DNA of 64,000 nt from NCBI GenBank assembly GCA_963169105.1, contig OY720643.1, positions 100,389,697 to 100,453,696 on the forward strand, given 5' to 3'. The position numbers and the translations under genes are program-made. The DNA is from Ceriagrion tenellum. Taxonomy: Eukaryota > Arthropoda > Insecta > Odonata > Coenagrionidae. Position 1 is the first letter of the stretch; each line of letters starts with the position of its first letter. The notes beneath the pieces were generated by a model, which saw only the letters and a list, made by a program, of their open reading frames with translations, was not told the origin of the DNA and did not search any database. This document shows positions 8,596 to 20,600 of this stretch, one piece after another.

Positions 8596-11358
8596 ATGCC
8601 TCCATATGTTGAAGCCTGGCTGAGAAATATCCGCCTTTACGCTAGAAAGACCGTTCAATTCACCGCTCATGTTGAATTTTTAACCAAATGCCTTTCGATG
8701 GGAGTTTTACCTAACGGTCTCACTATACACCTTCCCTTGTTTGCCATTCCCTCCACACTTCATTCTGCTTTCTACAACATTCGTCAAAAATTTTCTATTG
8801 AATTCACCCGGCTTGTACTTGGTCAGTACGTCGCCTTACTCAACTCCCACCAGGAAAACCTTGCCTTTTTCATTGATATGATATTTTTGTACTCCCCCAA
8901 TAAATTTCCCCTTGTCAACCGTATACTCTCAGATTCCTACGAAAAACTGTGTCTTCGTCGCCTGGAACTCCTGAGAAAATTGTCAACCTTATATAAAAGC
9001 CATCTCTCACACGGCCTTAGCTTGCCCCTTTACTTCGATGCACCTCCTCCCCAAATACCTCTGATCTCTGATAAACCTGATCTTGCCAGCCTTTACAACC
9101 TCCCACCACCCTTGAAGACCATACCCATCCTACCTAAGCGCCAACCTCAACCTCATCCTCCCCCAAGCCCCCCGTCCCATGAAGTCGTTAACCTCTCCTC
9201 CCGCGTCCTGAGCCAAGACCAACTCTGTCTACTCTCCAAAGGCCTTTCTTTTTCACCTACCCCAAAATTTAATTCAGTGTCCTTTCTGGCGGATTCCCTT
9301 AATTTTTGCAGAAATTTAAGATGGCGTGCTTTTTGGAAAGCACACGGCCCTTCCCAATCCTCAATTCATCCGGCCCTTCAAAAATTCAGACAACCATCCG
9401 GCTATGAACCGAAATCCCTCCACAAAACCCACCCCGTTGAAATATTCATTAAGCAATTCCTGAGCAAAATTTCTGATCACCAGTTTCTCAACACCATAAA
9501 ACCCAAAATTAATCTGTCCCATAGTGAAATTGCCGCCCTCCGTATACTCCGTTCAGACCCGAGCCTCATTATTTCGCCTGCAGACAAAGGCTCATGTGTG
9601 GTCATCATGGACGTCGATGACTACAACGCAGAAGCCTTTCGGCAACTCAACGACCCCACGTTTTATGTATCTCTCCCCGATGACCCGAACCCCAAATTTC
9701 AAAAAGTAATTTCGTCCTTCCTCAAAACTCATGGCCCCAAGGAAGGACTTTCACAATCAGACATTGCCATTCTTTCTCCCTCCAACCCCAGCACACCTAG
9801 ATTTTACCTCCTCCCAAAAATTCATAAGCCCAACAATCCCGGCCGACCCATAGTCAGCAATATCAACTCACCCACTGAAAGAATCTCTGCCTTCGTCGAC
9901 TCCGCCCTTCAGCCCATAGTATCTGCACTCCCTTCCTTTATTCGTGACACATACCACTTTTTAGAACGCCTTCACAGCCTCCAAATTCCCCCCCAGAGTA
10001 GTATTTTAATGGCCACTGTTGACGTCACCTCCCTCTACACCTCAATACCCCACAGTGAAGGTCTCTATGCCTTAAAGCACTTTCTTTCCCTCCGCCCCGC
10101 CCCTCAAGTCCCCTCGACTGACTTCCTTCTGAAGCTTTCGGAACATGTCCTAAACAAAAATGCCTTCTCCTTCAATGACAAAATTTTCCTCCAAATCAAT
10201 GGTACTGCTATGGGCACAAGAATGGCTCCATCATACGCCAATCTCTTCATGGGCGCCCTAGAAGAGAAGTTTTTATCACTGCAGTCCCATAAACCAATTT
10301 TCTGGGTCCGATTTATCGACGACATCTTCCTCGTCTGGACACACGGTCCTCAATCGTTGTCCACCTTCCTTTCTGACCTCAATTCCTCGTCTTCTGTCTC
10401 ATTCACCTCCACCATCTCCTCCACCCACCTTACATTCCTTGATACTGAAATTTCTCTCTCTGAGAACAAATTTCTTACCTCCCTGCATATCAAACCCACC
10501 AACCGTCAACAATATCTCCATTTTAGCAGCTGCCACCCTTACCATACGAAACGATCCATTCCATTCTCCCTATCTGTTCGTGCGCATCGAATCTGCAACT
10601 CCAAAAACTCTCTCGACCACCACCTTCAAAATTTAAAAAATGCTCTCCTTAAACGCGGCTACCCCTCCCCTCTCCTTGATAGTCGCATCCTACCCTCCAC
10701 CACACCTTATACTCCTCGTCCCAGACCCACCTCCGAATCGCCTTTAAACCTTTGCACCAAATTCTTTCCGGGGCTTCATCGAGTTAACCTCACCCTCAAA
10801 TCACTGTTCCCTATATTGCGAGACAGCCCACTCACCGCAGATTTAATTCCCAAATGTCCCACCCTCACCTTCAAAAGACAAGCCAACCTGCGCAATATTC
10901 TACGCCCCCGCCAATCCCCTCCCACCATTTCTCCTCCTCAAGTCCCTGGTACCTTTCCCTGCCATAGACCTCGCTGCAAAACCTGCCCCCTAATACGCAG
11001 CCTCTCTACTTTCCAAAGCCCTAACAACCCGACCCCATTTCCTATCTCTTGCCATGGCAGCTGCACCTCTTCCAATGTAGTTTATCTCCTGCAATGCAAA
11101 TCATGCCCCTCTTTTTACGTCGGGGAAACTAGCAATCCCTTATCCATCCGTATGAACGGCCATAGATCCTCTCCTCCCACCTTTCCTGTTGCCAAACATG
11201 CCTCTACTCACAATCTTCACTTCGACTCCTGTTTCCACCTCACCATCCTCCACGCCCTCCCCGCTGATGCTTCCAATACAGAACTTAGAACTACTGAGAT
11301 GGCAATAATCTGGTTCTGCAAAGCTTTTTCCCCCCCTGGACTCAATATTCTCCATTAG
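8596..11358 (+). CDS. Penelope-like element RT / GIY-YIG endonuclease polyprotein
   Basis: The chosen start is ATG 8596 (MPPYVEAW, context CCAACATGC), giving 920 residues; the frame stays open upstream to 8368, but that part is leader/pseudo-LTR sequence. After an N-terminal region of unknown role and a Pro-rich stretch, the PLE motif ISPADKGSCVVIM is followed by RT signatures: FYLLPKIHKP, GRPIVS, motif A DVTSLYTSIP (Asp at about 476), motif B GTAMGTRMAPSYANLF, motif C FIDD (about 574-577) and FLDTEISL. A Cys/His-rich linker (CHRPRCKTC, then CHGSC and CKSC) leads to the endonuclease: VVY at about 828, YVGET at about 841, an R...GH pair, and a final Glu in TELRTTEMAIIW. The frame has no stop or frameshift, so it could be functional. 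The Cys-rich linker recalls Neptune/Nematis-type PLEs, but the clade needs a tree. Confidence 0.95.
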   Translation: MPPYVEAWLRNIRLYARKTVQFTAHVEFLTKCLSMGVLPNGLTIHLPLFAIPSTLHSAFYNIRQKFSIEFTRLVLGQYVALLNSHQENLAFFIDMIFLYSPNKFPLVNRILSDSYEKLCLRRLELLRKLSTLYKSHLSHGLSLPLYFDAPPPQIPLISDKPDLASLYNLPPPLKTIPILPKRQPQPHPPPSPPSHEVVNLSSRVLSQDQLCLLSKGLSFSPTPKFNSVSFLADSLNFCRNLRWRAFWKAHGPSQSSIHPALQKFRQPSGYEPKSLHKTHPVEIFIKQFLSKISDHQFLNTIKPKINLSHSEIAALRILRSDPSLIISPADKGSCVVIMDVDDYNAEAFRQLNDPTFYVSLPDDPNPKFQKVISSFLKTHGPKEGLSQSDIAILSPSNPSTPRFYLLPKIHKPNNPGRPIVSNINSPTERISAFVDSALQPIVSALPSFIRDTYHFLERLHSLQIPPQSSILMATVDVTSLYTSIPHSEGLYALKHFLSLRPAPQVPSTDFLLKLSEHVLNKNAFSFNDKIFLQINGTAMGTRMAPSYANLFMGALEEKFLSLQSHKPIFWVRFIDDIFLVWTHGPQSLSTFLSDLNSSSSVSFTSTISSTHLTFLDTEISLSENKFLTSLHIKPTNRQQYLHFSSCHPYHTKRSIPFSLSVRAHRICNSKNSLDHHLQNLKNALLKRGYPSPLLDSRILPSTTPYTPRPRPTSESPLNLCTKFFPGLHRVNLTLKSLFPILRDSPLTADLIPKCPTLTFKRQANLRNILRPRQSPPTISPPQVPGTFPCHRPRCKTCPLIRSLSTFQSPNNPTPFPISCHGSCTSSNVVYLLQCKSCPSFYVGETSNPLSIRMNGHRSSPPTFPVAKHASTHNLHFDSCFHLTILHALPADASNTELRTTEMAIIWFCKAFSPPGLNILH

Positions 11359-11379
11359 CTCTCTACTCCTCTCTGTTTC

Positions 11380-11918
11380 TTGCCCCTGCCCCCCCCCCCA
11401 TTCCCAACTTCCACCACTCACTTCCCCTCAACTGAGTTAGCCTGTCTTTACCTCCCCTTACCTGTCACCGCCCCTCCATTACATTGTTGCTACTCCCGTC
11501 CCTTCCATGTTAGTCACCTCCCAGTCCCCTTTCATTATTTTGTTGCAACTTTCCCTCTGTTCAGTCAGCCAGACCTTGGATCATTCACCTCCCTGATCAT
11601 TCTGTTACTTTGTTGCTTCTAACCCCCCCTCCCCGCGCCTTCCCAGCTCTTGGCTCTTCCCAGTCCCCTATCATCATAACTTTGTATCAACCTTCCCCCA
11701 GCCCCATCAGCCAGGCCCAGCACTATTAACCTCCCCAGTCCCCCCTCTCATAACCTCCCCTCTCCTACCCTCATTGGAGCAGTGCATTCTCTGTGTGACT
11801 GAAGAAGGGATAACACCCGAAACGTCTCTAAGTAAGACTCTCTCTTTACTTTCGTCTTTTTACCCCCTGTAAGTTTCCTCTTTAATTGTGTTTGTGGCCA
11901 TTTGGCGAAGTTTTCCAT

Positions 11919-11923
<5 letters not shown>
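11380..11923 (+). repeat. 3' pseudo-LTR of the PLE
   Basis: It begins 21 bases after the stop codon with TTGCCCCTGC and an 11-base C run, and ends at CATTGTGT against (TA)n. It is the longest of the three terminal copies: the inverted copy matches 11380-11881 and the 5' direct copy matches 11484-11923. It therefore includes both the 104 bp missing from the 5' copy and the 42 bp tail missing from the inverted copy. Confidence 0.94.
11799..11822 (+). ncRNA. Hammerhead-like motif in 3' pseudo-LTR
   Basis: Identical to the copy at 8281-8304. With motifs in both direct repeats, a processed RNA could be released from one pseudo-LTR to the next, as proposed for hammerhead-bearing PLEs; that is inference here. 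Confidence 0.45.

Positions 11924-11924
<1 letters not shown>

Positions 11925-11998
<74 letters not shown>
11925..11998. repeat. (TA)n microsatellite at right end of the PLE
   Basis: A perfect (TA) run of 74 bases follows the PLE 3' end without spacer other than GTG-type bases. Long open frames reading through it are repeat artefacts. Confidence 0.97.
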
Positions 11999-12003
<5 letters not shown>

Positions 12004-12005
<2 letters not shown>

Positions 12006-12175
12006 CCTCTGCTCTGAGGACGATTCTCGAGTCGACTATCGAAACGCCGACCATCATGCACCCAATCATCCGAACGGAAGACCGAGAAGACTTTGAGAAG
12101 CAAATACGCCTGGAAAGCTCCATATCCTACGGCGACGCATCGATTTCGCGACACGAAACAGCCATGAGATAACGT
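12004..12175 (+). mobile_element. PLE-type UTR copy A
   Basis: It starts right after the (TA)n array and carries a hammerhead-like motif (12014-12044). Downstream, the segment GAAGACCGAGAAGACTTTGA and CATATCCTA aligns with copy B at 12250-12375. No RT or endonuclease coding is seen. It differs from the terminal sequences of the PLE immediately to its left, so it is another PLE lineage. Confidence 0.5.
12014..12044 (+). ncRNA. Hammerhead-like motif with CGAT/ATCG stem
   Basis: CTGAGGA (12014-12020), then CGAT ... ATCG closing a hairpin with a TCGA-rich loop, overlapping GAAA (12041-12044) and CG. The spacing to GAAA is close to the canonical core, without the extra A of the 8281 copy. Confidence 0.4.
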
Positions 12176-12249
12176 TTAGTGATATTGAGAATGCTATTAT
12201 AACTTCTCCATTCAAAGGCGTTTATACAAGTAACGCATGCCTCTCATTC

Positions 12250-12375
12250 ACCTCTGTAATGAGGACGGTGCTCGACTCGAGTATCGAAACGTAGGACAAC
12301 ATGGACCAAGATGGAAGTCCGAGAAAAATTTCAGAAACTCGTATGCTGGCAATGCACCAGATCCTACATGCAACA
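12250..12375 (+). mobile_element. PLE-type UTR copy B (diverged direct repeat of copy A)
   Basis: It aligns with copy A about 240 bp downstream in the same orientation: the shared parts are the GAGGACG...ATCGAAACG core, GAAG(A/T)CCGAGAA, TT(G/C)AGAA and GATCCTACA/CATATCCTACG. The first box has decayed (AATGAGGA instead of CTGAGGA, 12259-12289), so any ribozyme-like function would be lost. Confidence 0.5.
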
Positions 12376-15300
12376 TGTTTTTAATGACTAGCTAGCATGC
12401 GCCAGCGCCAGTCATACCGGACTCTTAAGTAATATGCGTTGCTTATTAAATTCTTGGAGACAATAACTGATTGCAGCTACTTCCAATTCTCATGAAATAA
12501 AAGAATATACTTAATGCAAGAAATGGACATAAAGGGATATATAAATTGGAGCAAATTATTGAGTCAGTCAACTTTATTAGCCCATCATATTTAAAGATTT
12601 TTCGCTCTAGCCTATCACGCACGTTTAGTGATACGGAAGATACGGTTGGACTGAAGACTCCAGGAAAGGGAATCGTATTAGATTTGTATTCAAGTATCGA
12701 AGGGATGAAATAGAGATAGTATACACGAAGACAACTGCCAGAACCGAGTAAAAACAACACACTAAATAGTACATCACGTACTATCGCAATGCTGTTCATC
12801 GAATGGTCCAGGCGACATAATTCGCAATGCTAAATCTTTGATACACCACTTTCACAACCCTAACCAGAGCAGTGAAGGAAGCACCAATCTCTCACTGCTA
12901 CAGCGGAGGTGTCCCACATAATCAAAAAGTCCTGGCATTTTTTCTTTCCCACCATCTCTATTCGTCAACTGGAGTATTTCTCTTCCCCATCCGTTTATTT
13001 TTCTTCGGCCAAATGCTACCACCGGTGATGTTGGAAGTGACACATATCACGGCAATTTCCAGACCCTCCCTGGAGTTAGAAAAAAAGATGAGCAAACACT
13101 TTTCACTCCTTGAAAAGGGGTGGAAAGGATTCGCGGTGAAAGGGGTGAAGAGGGAAAGGGTTGGAGTTAAGGTTTGAGGAGATCGAATGAATTAAAAACA
13201 GCGCTTCTCTTGACGCTGCCACTCATCCAAAAGGGGTTCCGAATCGATAAAAAAAGCTCTTAGGCCGCTGGTTCTATTTTTTAAAATTTTGTTCATCTCG
13301 TCCTTATCTCCTCCGAGTTCTCGACTATCCGTTATTTTCGCCGTTTCCAACGCGGTTTTAGCAAGCAGTTTGACCCACTCATGAGCTCGACACATTGCAA
13401 GCAAGGAGGAAAGGCTATAGGCATTGAAATGGTCGGCATAATTCGTTACGCCTCTCTCTGGGGGAATTGAAAAAAATATATACGCGAAAAATTCTCATAG
13501 GGGGATCACAGCGGGCAAAATTTCTTTACTATAATTTTCCATATCCCTAACAAAAACTGAGGTAATTTCAAACTCTTCATATGGTCCCGTGGAATGAAAA
13601 CTTTCTCTCAATCCAGGATTAAATTTTCTTCGACTCATCGTGTAGTTTTCCCTGATGATGAGTTTTGACCAGAATTGGGTACTGAGTGCAGGAGTCCATC
13701 TGTTATTTTTCCGGCGACAATCCCCCCTTGATTTCTAAGAATGTGTCGACGAACATTTTAAATAATAAAAAAGGCCTCTTGTGAGTGATTATATGCTCCA
13801 GATAAATAATTTTCCATTCCGTTTTCTTTACTTTATTTCTCTGAACGTATTTTTTCGTTGCTATTGATTAATTGGACAATGTGATAGAATCAATCTTATC
13901 CACTCTCAAGAATGAAAAATAAAATTATCTTGCAATGTTCAGCAGAATTTTAAGTTTGTATAAAAATACCTATAACATTATAGAAACGAAGGCAATGTTT
14001 TCCCTGCAATAAAAAAATTATGCACATTCTTAAATGCTCGCTGCCGACCATGATGCTACAATGCATATGCTAATATGTAGATCACGATAAAAACTTTCGG
14101 CTTTTTCAGAAAATTTGTCAATCATAGATCTCAGTTATTAGCAGTTATTGCTAACTTAAGAGAAACTTTCACGCATAATTCACAAGCATTAATACCCATT
14201 TTCAAATATATTGTGTTCCTAAAAACATATACTACTCGTAAAAGAATATCATCCCTCAAAATATATTCGCAAATCTAATCTGATCCAGAGCTAGATAAAA
14301 CGTACTCAGCTGATCACAACCAAGATTTAATTAGAAACTTAATGATTCAAGGGATGATGGTACGGATTTTGGTATTTGGTGTTTCCAAGAACTAGTCTTG
14401 AAAGAATTAAACCGCCCAAACACAGATTATTAATTTTGTTACGGCTGTTTTTCAAATAATCCAATATATAAATGAATATTACCAGGCTTAACTTGGTAGA
14501 AACTTTGCACTTCCATAAGAATAAAAATCGTATAATGAGAAAAATTTACAATATTAACGAATTCAAATGGAAATGATAAAATCCATTTTTTGTGACATTG
14601 ATCGTGCATAAATATAGAATTCAACTTCCCATCTATTTTAATATTTAATTTGAAGTCGCAGTTTGCCCACGCCCCAGGCTTAGATGATTCCAGATTATTC
14701 GTAAGACCGAACTAATTTTTTCGGTCAATGAATAAAAAGGCTAAGATACACGAGACCCTAGTTTTTCTCTAGGCAGTAAAGGATGGCTGCGTAATTTGCT
14801 TCGCTGAGGAATGAATTGATATTTTTCCTGCTCGGGCTAGCTAATTTTTTGTGATTTCGAGAATTTTCTACATACGCACGGCACATTTTCTTACGTAGAA
14901 CCGCCTCAAAAATATTAAACTGAAAAGACAAAAAGTTTCTCTTGCCATCGATTTAACTGAATTATGAACTTCGGTGATCAACTCTATTCGAATACGAATT
15001 TTCTCCGTCTCTTGGAAACTGTGTCCCGTTATAAGTTCAACAGTGCAGCAAGTGGAATATCAAATGCGCCGAGTAACCCAATTACGGATATTTCTTGTGG
15101 CCAAGGCTTAAAGGTGAACCTGAAGAGCAGTATCTCGTCAATTCGCTTCATTTAGGCAAGGTGTGTTCCACTTACGCTTCACTCACGGTGCTACTTGGCA
15201 ACAAACCTATTTCTGTATAAAAGCGTATCATCAAATGAATGGCTAAATCCACGGTGAAGGCAAAAACTTTAGGCTCTGATGACAGGAGAATACCTGAAGG

Positions 15301-16249
15301 AGAGGGACGATTAGCAAGATTATTTGCAAAGCAAATTTGAGCCACCAGTAGTTCAACAAATGGGTCAACTAATCTCACTAGATCAATTATTTACGTCTAC
15401 GCACGCTTTCGTGAAAGAGTACCGATTTAATGACATTTTGCGTTTAGCCTATAGCCTACCCTTTTTGTCGAAGACAGTCGTGGAAAGCATTCAAATTACC
15501 CCTATTGTGTATTTTTCTTCATTATTATATCGAATTTTTTACGCCTTTGGGAACATTTACGGGGGGAATGGGGTTTTGAAAAAATTCTTGTGCCTTCGAT
15601 GATTAGAAGTTTGATTTATCAAAAATACCCAGGTGGATGTCACTCTGTTACTTACTGTTACCAGTAGCACCCTGTTCCCTGTTAATGACATACCATTCGA
15701 TGGTACACGTCTCATTCTATATTTGTTTAAAAATTCGTATATCATTTCCCATGTTAGAATTTCTAACCGAATAGCAGATAGTTTTGAGTAGTTTACAAAA
15801 ACAGATGACTACGATGCGACTGAGAAAATAAATATTGCCCTAATATAATCACTTCCTCTACTAAAAAGGCATACTTTACCGACATATAAGACAAGGTAGA
15901 AAAATGGTGAAGTTTTACGGCCTGGAATTTCAAATAAATAATGAACACAGGTGTTTGGTTCAAGGAAAATTCTGAATTCCCGGCGATTTCCAGTAGTAAA
16001 CCCTACTCGAAACTCTGGCGAGTTTACCGAAGACTAAATATTTTAGGTTAGAGAAAGCGATTAAAACCTTCCTGCCTGTTGTAGCATCAAAATACCCAAG
16101 ACTGCAACCGATGAAGTAAAAATGACTCGATGATACTTCAAAATGTCACAGGAATAAAAAAAAAGGAAAACGGAATATTCAACAAACACTGGGCAAATTC
16201 TCCGAACGAATCAACTTGATTTTTGCACGTGAAAGAACAAGGCTGTCTC
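12376..16249. other. Non-coding stretch, nothing recognised
   Basis: AT-rich with only short frames and no motif recognised on either strand. Confidence 0.6.
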
Positions 16250-16740
16250 GGAAGCGGGATCGCCACCAAAGGAAGACTCAAGAAAGGTATAGTAAACATC
16301 ATAGCGTAAGCGAAGAAGGCATTCTACATAGTGACACACGCCCAGAAAATAACAAATGGGGAAAAAATACATTGAATGAATGGAGATGAAATACTGTCTC
16401 AGAATAAAGACGATTACATGGACTGAGAGAATCACAAACAAATAATTACGTAGATCTGGAGTTGAATGAAGTAAAATAAAAACTCTGCCAATGCGGTTAG
16501 TTAATTACTGATCAGAATTTGTGACACAGAAAGATGCTGAAAGCAATTGTGAAAAGAGAAAGGGATGGGAAGAGTAACAGAGAATGACCAAGAAAAGAAC
16601 ATAGTAGGTAAACTATGAATATACATCAGGACTACAAAGTGATTGATAATGCAAGTTTGAAGAAGTTGGTGGAGATAGGAGTAATGTGGCGAGTTTAAGC
16701 AAGCAAATGCTGGGTGAAATACTAATTTCTAAGTCCAATT
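16250..16740 (+). pseudogene. LINE reverse transcriptase C-terminal remnant
   Basis: In pieces, the plus strand encodes the conserved LINE C-terminal signature: near 16383 EMKYCLRIKTITWTERITNK (compare EMWCWRRMLKIxWTDRVTNEEVL in intact elements), then from about 16530 MLKAIVKRERDGKS (the LLKTIVEGxxxGKR block), and DYKVIDNASLKKLVE up to about 16670. Stops and frameshifts separate the blocks, so it is long dead. It is the same type of element as the fragments at 40840-41170 and 52265-52620. Confidence 0.7.
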
Positions 16741-17445
16741 CTATTTCCCTAAAACCGCACATTATGACAGAGCATAATAAATCCTCAATTGAAATACCAT
16801 ACGGCAGTTGTTCAGTCAGGTAAATATCACTTTTCGTAGGGAGGAATCTTCATTACATACTCTTATTACTAACTCTTACAACGTCATCTATCTTCCATCT
16901 CAATTTCGGAGTTCACGCCTCATCGAATTGCATTTCAGACTGTCTTTGCCGAATCAAGTTCAGAAAGGCACGATGAGAGCACTCCAATTCGTCCTGAGCA
17001 CAGAAGCGCAGAGACAGGCTGCGCAGTTAATTTATTTCACGTACTCGTAGAGGTCCCTTGCAGGCGATGCACCCTTCGCGATGAATGCAACGTTTAACGG
17101 AAGTTTCCTCTGAGGAAAGTGCTCCATTTCCAACTACCTCTCCTCGACTAAATCACGCCGGCAATCCATCAATCCAGTTTCGATACCATTACTTGTGTAA
17201 TCCATCAACCTCCCCTCTCCCCCTCAATCGAAGACCCTTAAATCAGTGGTTTCCTCATCCGGGGTTTCCTACTCTTGGGAGTGAAATCTCTGGAATCGCA
17301 GCATGCCATCCCGAGCTCAAACGGTTTTCCACACCAATCGATACCATAACATACAACACACTATATATCTCTTCAACGATAAAGATTGAGCGAGATTTTC
17401 CTCTGGTTGTTATGTGAAACATTTCCAATTTAAGAGCATTTAAAA
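16741..17445. other. Non-coding stretch, nothing recognised
   Basis: Frames of about 80 and 110 codons occur, but they show no motif and the composition is not distinctive. Confidence 0.5.
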
Positions 17446-17670
17446 AGTATTGTTGTCATTACAGTAATCTACCGGTCACAGTATATTCGATGGAATTGAG
17501 AAAAATTTATATATTGTTCATATACACTGCCCTTTCCACTCGTACCTACAATTTAAGAAGTATTTTTGTCATTACTGTAATCTACCGGCCACGGTATATT
17601 TAATTGAACTGTGAAAAATTATCTACATTTTTACATATTAACGGAACTTTTCACTGGTACCTACAATTTA
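17446..17670. repeat. Tandem duplication, ~113 bp unit, two diverged copies
   Basis: 17446-17558 and 17559-17670 are two copies in the same orientation. Shared blocks are TTGTCATTAC(A/T)GTAATCTACC followed by GG(T/C)CAC(A/G)GTATATT, and the ending CACT(C/G)GTACCTACAATTTA. The divergence shows that the duplication is old. It has no coding potential. Confidence 0.88.
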
Positions 17671-20600
17671 CTTCTTTATGTCAGAGTGCGTTCAACACTT
17701 CTTCATCACAACTGCTATTAGAATTCCGTTCTTCCAATTTCCCTCCTCCCAAACATTCTTTCCAATATTACGGTCTTAACCTACCCATAGCCTTTTATCT
17801 ACTCCTCCAACCACCTACTATGCATCCTCCACCCTTATCCATGTAGTATACATAGGATTATAAATCACGCAACCATATTATTTTACACAAATGAACTTCT
17901 CAGTATTTGACTGACCGCGGATGCGAAAGACTTGGCTTCCTAATTTCACGCCTAACACCGAAAATGGCTTCAGAAGAACCATTTTTTCGGAATCGTATTG
18001 CAAATAGGGTGTTATGGCGAATGAATGAATCAATTTATATATAACTTAAAAAACACACATACTACACAGCATTTAGTTACTGACGCGACATGTGCATCAA
18101 AACTACGTCATTTTTCTCAACTTATATTTCATTTTTATTATTTTATATAAGTATATTAGCATTTAGATTACAATTTTATATGAGAGGATACTGGCATTCA
18201 GTGTAGCGGTACACAGGGGCTGATTAAAATATGCACGAGAATTCACTGCTGTCCGTAGCATAATATGTGGATAACAGACTGTTGAAATGCAAAATAAACT
18301 GCTGTGAATACTGTGCAAGGAGAGGAAACTTCTGGAGGACATTAGAAGGCAGGCATTCAGTGGTTGGGTGAGCTATTCAATAAATACCTAAATACGGTCG
18401 GGAAGCTGATTCTTCAGATTTAGGACCAAAAGTCCACTAAATTTAGTCCAGCCAATTAGGTATGACATGACTGCCACATGACTACCAAGAATGATGACAT
18501 ATTTACATTTATATACATCAATTTTTCATACACACTTTTGAGTTGGAGTGATCTGATGTGAATGGCATGGTTACTGGTAGGGGATATTTGTACCTGGGAG
18601 CAAAGGTGGATTGGTTGGAATTGATGGACGAAACCCCATGCAGAGGAAATAGAAGAAATTCGGGGATAAAGGGGCAGGGGGAAAAACGGAATTGTAATTC
18701 ATAAGATCTGAGAAGAAAAATTATCAGAAGGCGTATTTACACGATGAATGTACCCGCGGCGGTATCTGCCTTGACTGATACGTGAAAAAATGGTCCAAAT
18801 TGGAAAACGGGGCCATTTTTGGCCACACGCAGATGCATTTCCGCAATTCTGGGTGTTGAAACGACGCCGTTGAATGGTGAATGTGCTCACGAAATGCAAC
18901 GACGAAAGTGGTCATGCGTCTACCGGCGAAGGTTCATGCATCATGCAAACTCAGCTAAAGGCAGGGAAGGGGGCGGGAAAAAATTCACTGGATAATTTAA
19001 ATATGACCCTGATATGAGTAAACTTAGTTGGAATCCGTACTAAGTCCCCCAATCCATTGGTACCAAATGAATTTTAAATGAAATATAGGAGACCGCATCA
19101 ACATGCCAACACGCTAAAGGGCAATTCATAAAATAGCAGAACGCTATTAGTCTCCTCGATCACTTTCCAGAGGATCGGTTGCAAAATTCCTGAACAGCTA
19201 CCAGCTAAAAGCGGATATTTTTGTTCAATGATCACGTAATAATGAGTTCAATATTTCCTGCCGGAGAGCAACAGGCATCAAACTGTATGCAACAGGGTAG
19301 GTGCCAGGAATAATCTAAATGACACCAGGCAATGGCCTCGGGATCCAGGTATTACACTTTCTTATAAAACGATCTTCTGATTATAATGAAAGATTAATAT
19401 TAAAATGGATGAATGGGCTATGAATAAATTAATGAAAAGCATGGTTAAAAATAGTATAATTAAATACTGAAAGAGAAAATAAAAATTAAATGATTAACTT
19501 AAAAATATTTTTTAACAAGGGTTGACGTGCGCTGCAAATGACTCATGTCCCCAAACCCACAATTAACCATTTTTTGTATCCACCTACCAATTAGTTCTCA
19601 TTCTAATCAATCCGAAGGGATAAATTTCTTCCGTATTTACGCAGGACAGAGCTACTAGTTTTGAGATCTCGCAATTAGTCCGTTTCCCTCAGTTCCTCAA
19701 TTCATCTTCTCCACTGATTCTGGCGCCTTTCTCTTCGATCCCATCCTCTCCCACTCCGCTTCGCATCAATCTCCCACCATCTTTCCCCGGAACCAATCTC
19801 CACCCTGCCGCCGCCATCCTAGCGGCGTCTTTGCCTATTCCCGTCCACCCGTCACGTCTTCCCCAAAAAACCCCGCTCCTCAGTCTACTCCCAATTCCCC
19901 GATTCCCCAGTCTGTACTACGGTCTATTCTTCTTGCACTCCGTTTCCCGTAACGAAATCATCAATTCCACCACTTTCAGAGGGGCTAGATGGACAATAAC
20001 AACAACAAATGAATGGAGCTAAATAAGCCGCTGGGACAGAGATATATGCTTCCATATATTTATAAAATGATCAATGATTTAAAATGGAAGAAAGATAGAT
20101 TATTATAAACAACTGTACTCAACAGAATATAAAACATTTATTCCGAAGTAAAGGCTCAATATTCACCCCGGACTCTAACAGGCGAAATATAGTACCGCCG
20201 CAGGATGACTATATCATCAATGCTTTTAATACATGCGCATCTTGCCCAACATTGGCAATACTGCTCAACCTCTTTCCAAAATATGAGTATTTATACAAAA
20301 GAAGTTCTAATCATGACGAGTCATATCATTTCCAATGCTTCGATATCACAAAAGGTAAGGAATATATAAACTCCCTTGACCGATAATCTTCCAAGGTCGA
20401 ATCAAAAAAGTGAGGGATTTTTTTACAAGTAAAGAATATACCCTTTTGAGCAATAAAATACGTGCATAAAACTATGTAGCATAAAACCTATTTTTATGCA
20501 TTGGCCCTTTTAAGAATAATGAATTTTTACATGCCGTCAAATAGGGTTGTATTCAAAGACCTCCTCAATTACCTCTATCGATCACTAAATAAAAATTCAG

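Larger units (their letters stand above)
7462..11923 (+). mobile_element. Complete, apparently recent Penelope-like element
   Basis: The element consists of an inverted terminal copy (7462-7962), a 3 bp junction, a direct pseudo-LTR copy (7966-8405), a leader, one long ORF (8596-11358) and the 3' pseudo-LTR (11380-11923). By eye the two direct copies (7966-8405 and 11484-11923) are identical over 440 bp with a constant offset of 3518, and the inverted copy differs from 11380-11881 by one base in a C/G run. The last 42 bp of the element (11882-11923) are present in both direct copies but absent from the inverted one. This arrangement of direct and partial inverted pseudo-LTRs plus a short tail is characteristic of PLEs. 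Both ends abut (TA)n. The intact ORF and undiverged repeats point to recent insertion. Confidence 0.93.
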
